From: Caprimulgus europaeus
Lineage: Eukaryota; Chordata; Aves; Caprimulgiformes; Caprimulgidae
Reading direction: 5' to 3'
DNA length: 64,000 nt
NCBI GenBank assembly: GCA_907165065.1
Contig: OU015528.1
Location: 28,666,515 to 28,730,514 of the forward strand
The notes beneath the pieces are model-generated. The model worked only from the letters and a program-made list of their open reading frames with translations. It was not told the DNA's origin and did not search any database. Shown piece by piece: positions 61,754-64,000 of this stretch. Position 1 is the stretch's first letter. Each line of letters begins with the position of its first letter. The position numbers and the translations under genes were made by a program.

Positions 61754-63434
61754 CTAGAGAACAACTGCACAGCTGTTAGGCAGCTGAAATTTCCCATTTA
61801 TCAAGGTAATACACTTTTTTTTTTCTTTTTTTTTAGTTTTGATTAGAGATCATAAGTTTAACTGTTTTATTCCTGATCTTTTTGGTGAGACAAGGAGCAG
61901 TTTTACTGGTTTTCATTGCAGTGTTTTAAGTGGTGCACCTTTTCTCCCACAATTAATTAGGTTGAAATAATTAAATTCTGTCACTGAGACCAATGAATGA
62001 GAGTAAATTAGCAACAGTGACCTTCTACTGCAGCTAAAATAGGTCTCTGAATTTGAAGCAAAAATCTGCTGAGAAAATACAAGTGATAAACTTGTACTTA
62101 GCCTTCTTAGCTCCCAGCCACATAGTAAATAAACAGTGCAATTGTCTTCCTTGGTCTTTGAAATTTGGAGGAAACCTACAATCCTTGAAAAGTCTATTCT
62201 GCATCTTAATATCAATAATGTCAGATTTAAAGTGAGAGGGATAGAGATACTAATTGCAAACCAGCTTCTGGATCTGTGAAGAGCAAACCTATTTCTTTTG
62301 TTGCAGTGCTTTGTTTAGCCCTTGTAATTCACAGAACAGACCTTCAGAAGACATTTCTCTGGATTGTCACTAAATTCTGTCAGCTACTGCAATGACAGAA
62401 GCCTCTGGTGTTGTGAGTATGATTAGGTGAAGAGGAATCTAAGAAAACCATCAGCAAGCACTCAACTTTCTTCATACCCTTGCAATGCTGCAGCTACAGG
62501 GAATGTAAATTCTGACACCTGATTTGACAGAGTTTGACCCAAAGCAGGATATATCTCCCCTACTAGGGATATCAAATCTTTGGCCTTTGCTTCTTTTACC
62601 TTCTTTACTTTTGATTTAAAAGATTAGAAACATTCCAAAAAATGTAATCTTCTCAAATGTCGTGACAAAATACATTGGAAAAATCATATAGAGGGAATGA
62701 AAGCTTAGCACATAGACAATTCACTGTAAGGTAGATTATTTGGAAATCTGGAGCTCCTCACAATTTGATCTCTTTATGGGGAGAGAGGTTCTTATATGTG
62801 GCAGTTTCAGCTTCCACATGAATACACTTTTTCCTGTCACTTATTATTGTTAGTAATTATTATTATTTTTTTAATTGTTGTTATTTTCCTTCCTATGCCA
62901 GATACACTCTTCAAATATTCCATCCATAAGAATTTTAATATTTAGATAGCAGATTGTGATAACTGACTGGACTCAAAACTGCAAGCTAAAGACAACAGAC
63001 TTTTATTATGTCAATAGTATTTGCACTTGTCTTCAAAATCATGGAATAATGGCATATCTATGAATCTCCTGAGTTGTTTGTTTTGGAAGGCAAACTAGGA
63101 TGTACTCTCTTTACTAGACTTAAACTATGCAGTATTCAGGGTGTGCTGTGAGTTGATTCCTAAAACAGAGCTGCATGTCTACATATTTCTGTAGACCTGT
63201 GACACGACAGATCTGTAGTTAAAACTCCAGCCATTTAGGACACTGCCCTTGCATGATACAGCCAGTATTTTCCACCACACCCTCTGCTATCAGTCAATGA
63301 CATTTATATAGATGCAGTCATGCTACAACCAGCAATAGTTTACAGAACTTGCAAAATAAGGATTGCAGAACTTCCTTCAGTTTTCACCATGTTATAATGT
63401 AAACTGCTTAGTCACAAAAGAAATGCATTTTATG

Positions 63435-63468
63435 TATATGCATACGTGCATGTGTATGTGTACGTACC
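63435..63468. repeat. Alternating purine/pyrimidine stretch
   Basis: Steps of TA, TG, CA and CG (tatgtatatgcatacgtgca). Potential Z-DNA former; no function is implied. Confidence 0.5.
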
Positions 63469-63730
63469 AACATAGCTTGTTTGCCCCAAAAGTCCTGAAA
63501 TGACAAAACACAGCTCTGGGAAAGGAGCCTGGCAGATCAGGACCCTTTGTGATGTTTAACAGAATATTATGGGATGGCTATAAGAAAACAAGGATTAAGC
63601 TGAAGTCTTCAGCATTTTATTAAACCATCCTGCACCTTCTGTCACTATCTATCCTGCTGAGTCTGCTCAATACGTTGGTCTGAAGCAGCTAAGGAATAAC
63701 TTATCAAAACTGCTCTAAGGAAAGACATGC

Positions 63731-63731
63731 A

Positions 63732-63823
<92 letters not shown>
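63731..63823 (+). repeat. (AAAG)n microsatellite, about 23 copies
   Basis: Perfect tandem AAAG over 93 bp. The long pure array implies high length variability. Confidence 0.97.
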
Positions 63824-63824
<1 letters not shown>

Positions 63825-64000
63825 GTAGCATAGATGGTCAGTGCTGACACTGGTACCTTGGATCTAGTTTTCAGGAAGAAACTTAGAACTTAGGGATATC
63901 ACTGACAGCATTGAGTGCCTTCTATTAAAATCTCAGAAAATATTGATGACTAAAGTTAGAACTGAAAAAAAATCATATCAAAAAAGAGTTTTGATAAAAA

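Larger units (their letters stand above)
61754..64000. other. Upstream intron or flank
   Basis: No exon could be supported. An open stretch near 62180-62100 (VSSKFQRPRKTIALFIYYVA) follows a good acceptor but has no convincing donor. It contains the simple repeats listed at 63435 and 63731. Confidence 0.4.

Overview
The window looks like bird nuclear DNA. It is AT-rich, carries several CR1 LINE copies (3' ends with the avian-type ATTCTRTG tail, and reverse-transcriptase remnants) and holds avian endogenous-retrovirus LTRs. I saw no rRNA, tRNA, CRISPR array, bacterial-type operon or long intact ORF. The bird lineage cannot be fixed from the window alone; ERVL-type LTRs of this kind are widespread in birds.

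The main content is one protein-coding gene on the minus strand, split into many short exons. No exon is longer than 300 nt, so simple ORF calls miss it. Reading the minus strand for acceptor/donor pairs with an open frame between them, I recover a chain of fourteen exons, from 47943 down to 483. Splice phases match at every junction, and the chain gives 463 codons without a stop. A second block of five exons (61753 down to 55800, 160 codons) is also phase-consistent and most likely belongs to the same gene, upstream. The link between the blocks needs one more exon of phase 0 to 1 that I could not settle. The gene is open at both ends: no convincing start codon at the right, and it leaves the window at the left through a splice donor at 481-482. 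The product looks mainly alpha-helical. I do not recognise the family, so I give no symbol or function.

Layout, right to left, which is the direction of transcription: 61754-64000, intron or upstream sequence with an (AAAG)n tract; 61753-55800, five exons; 55799-47944, a long intron with a CR1 copy, an AT-rich block and an old ERVL LTR piece; 47943-36670, seven dense exons including one with a tandem duplicate that lost its splice sites; 36669-17783, two small exons and large introns holding several CR1 pieces, a solo LTR with a 5-bp target duplication, an old LINE-like stretch and a diverged direct-repeat pair; 17782-17483, the largest exon (300 nt); 17482-2215, introns with one 83-nt exon and an ERVL LTR; 2214-483, three exons.

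All exon limits were worked out by hand from sequence and phase. The larger exons are well supported. The very short ones, and those with weak donors, should be treated as hypotheses until checked against RNA or homologous proteins.
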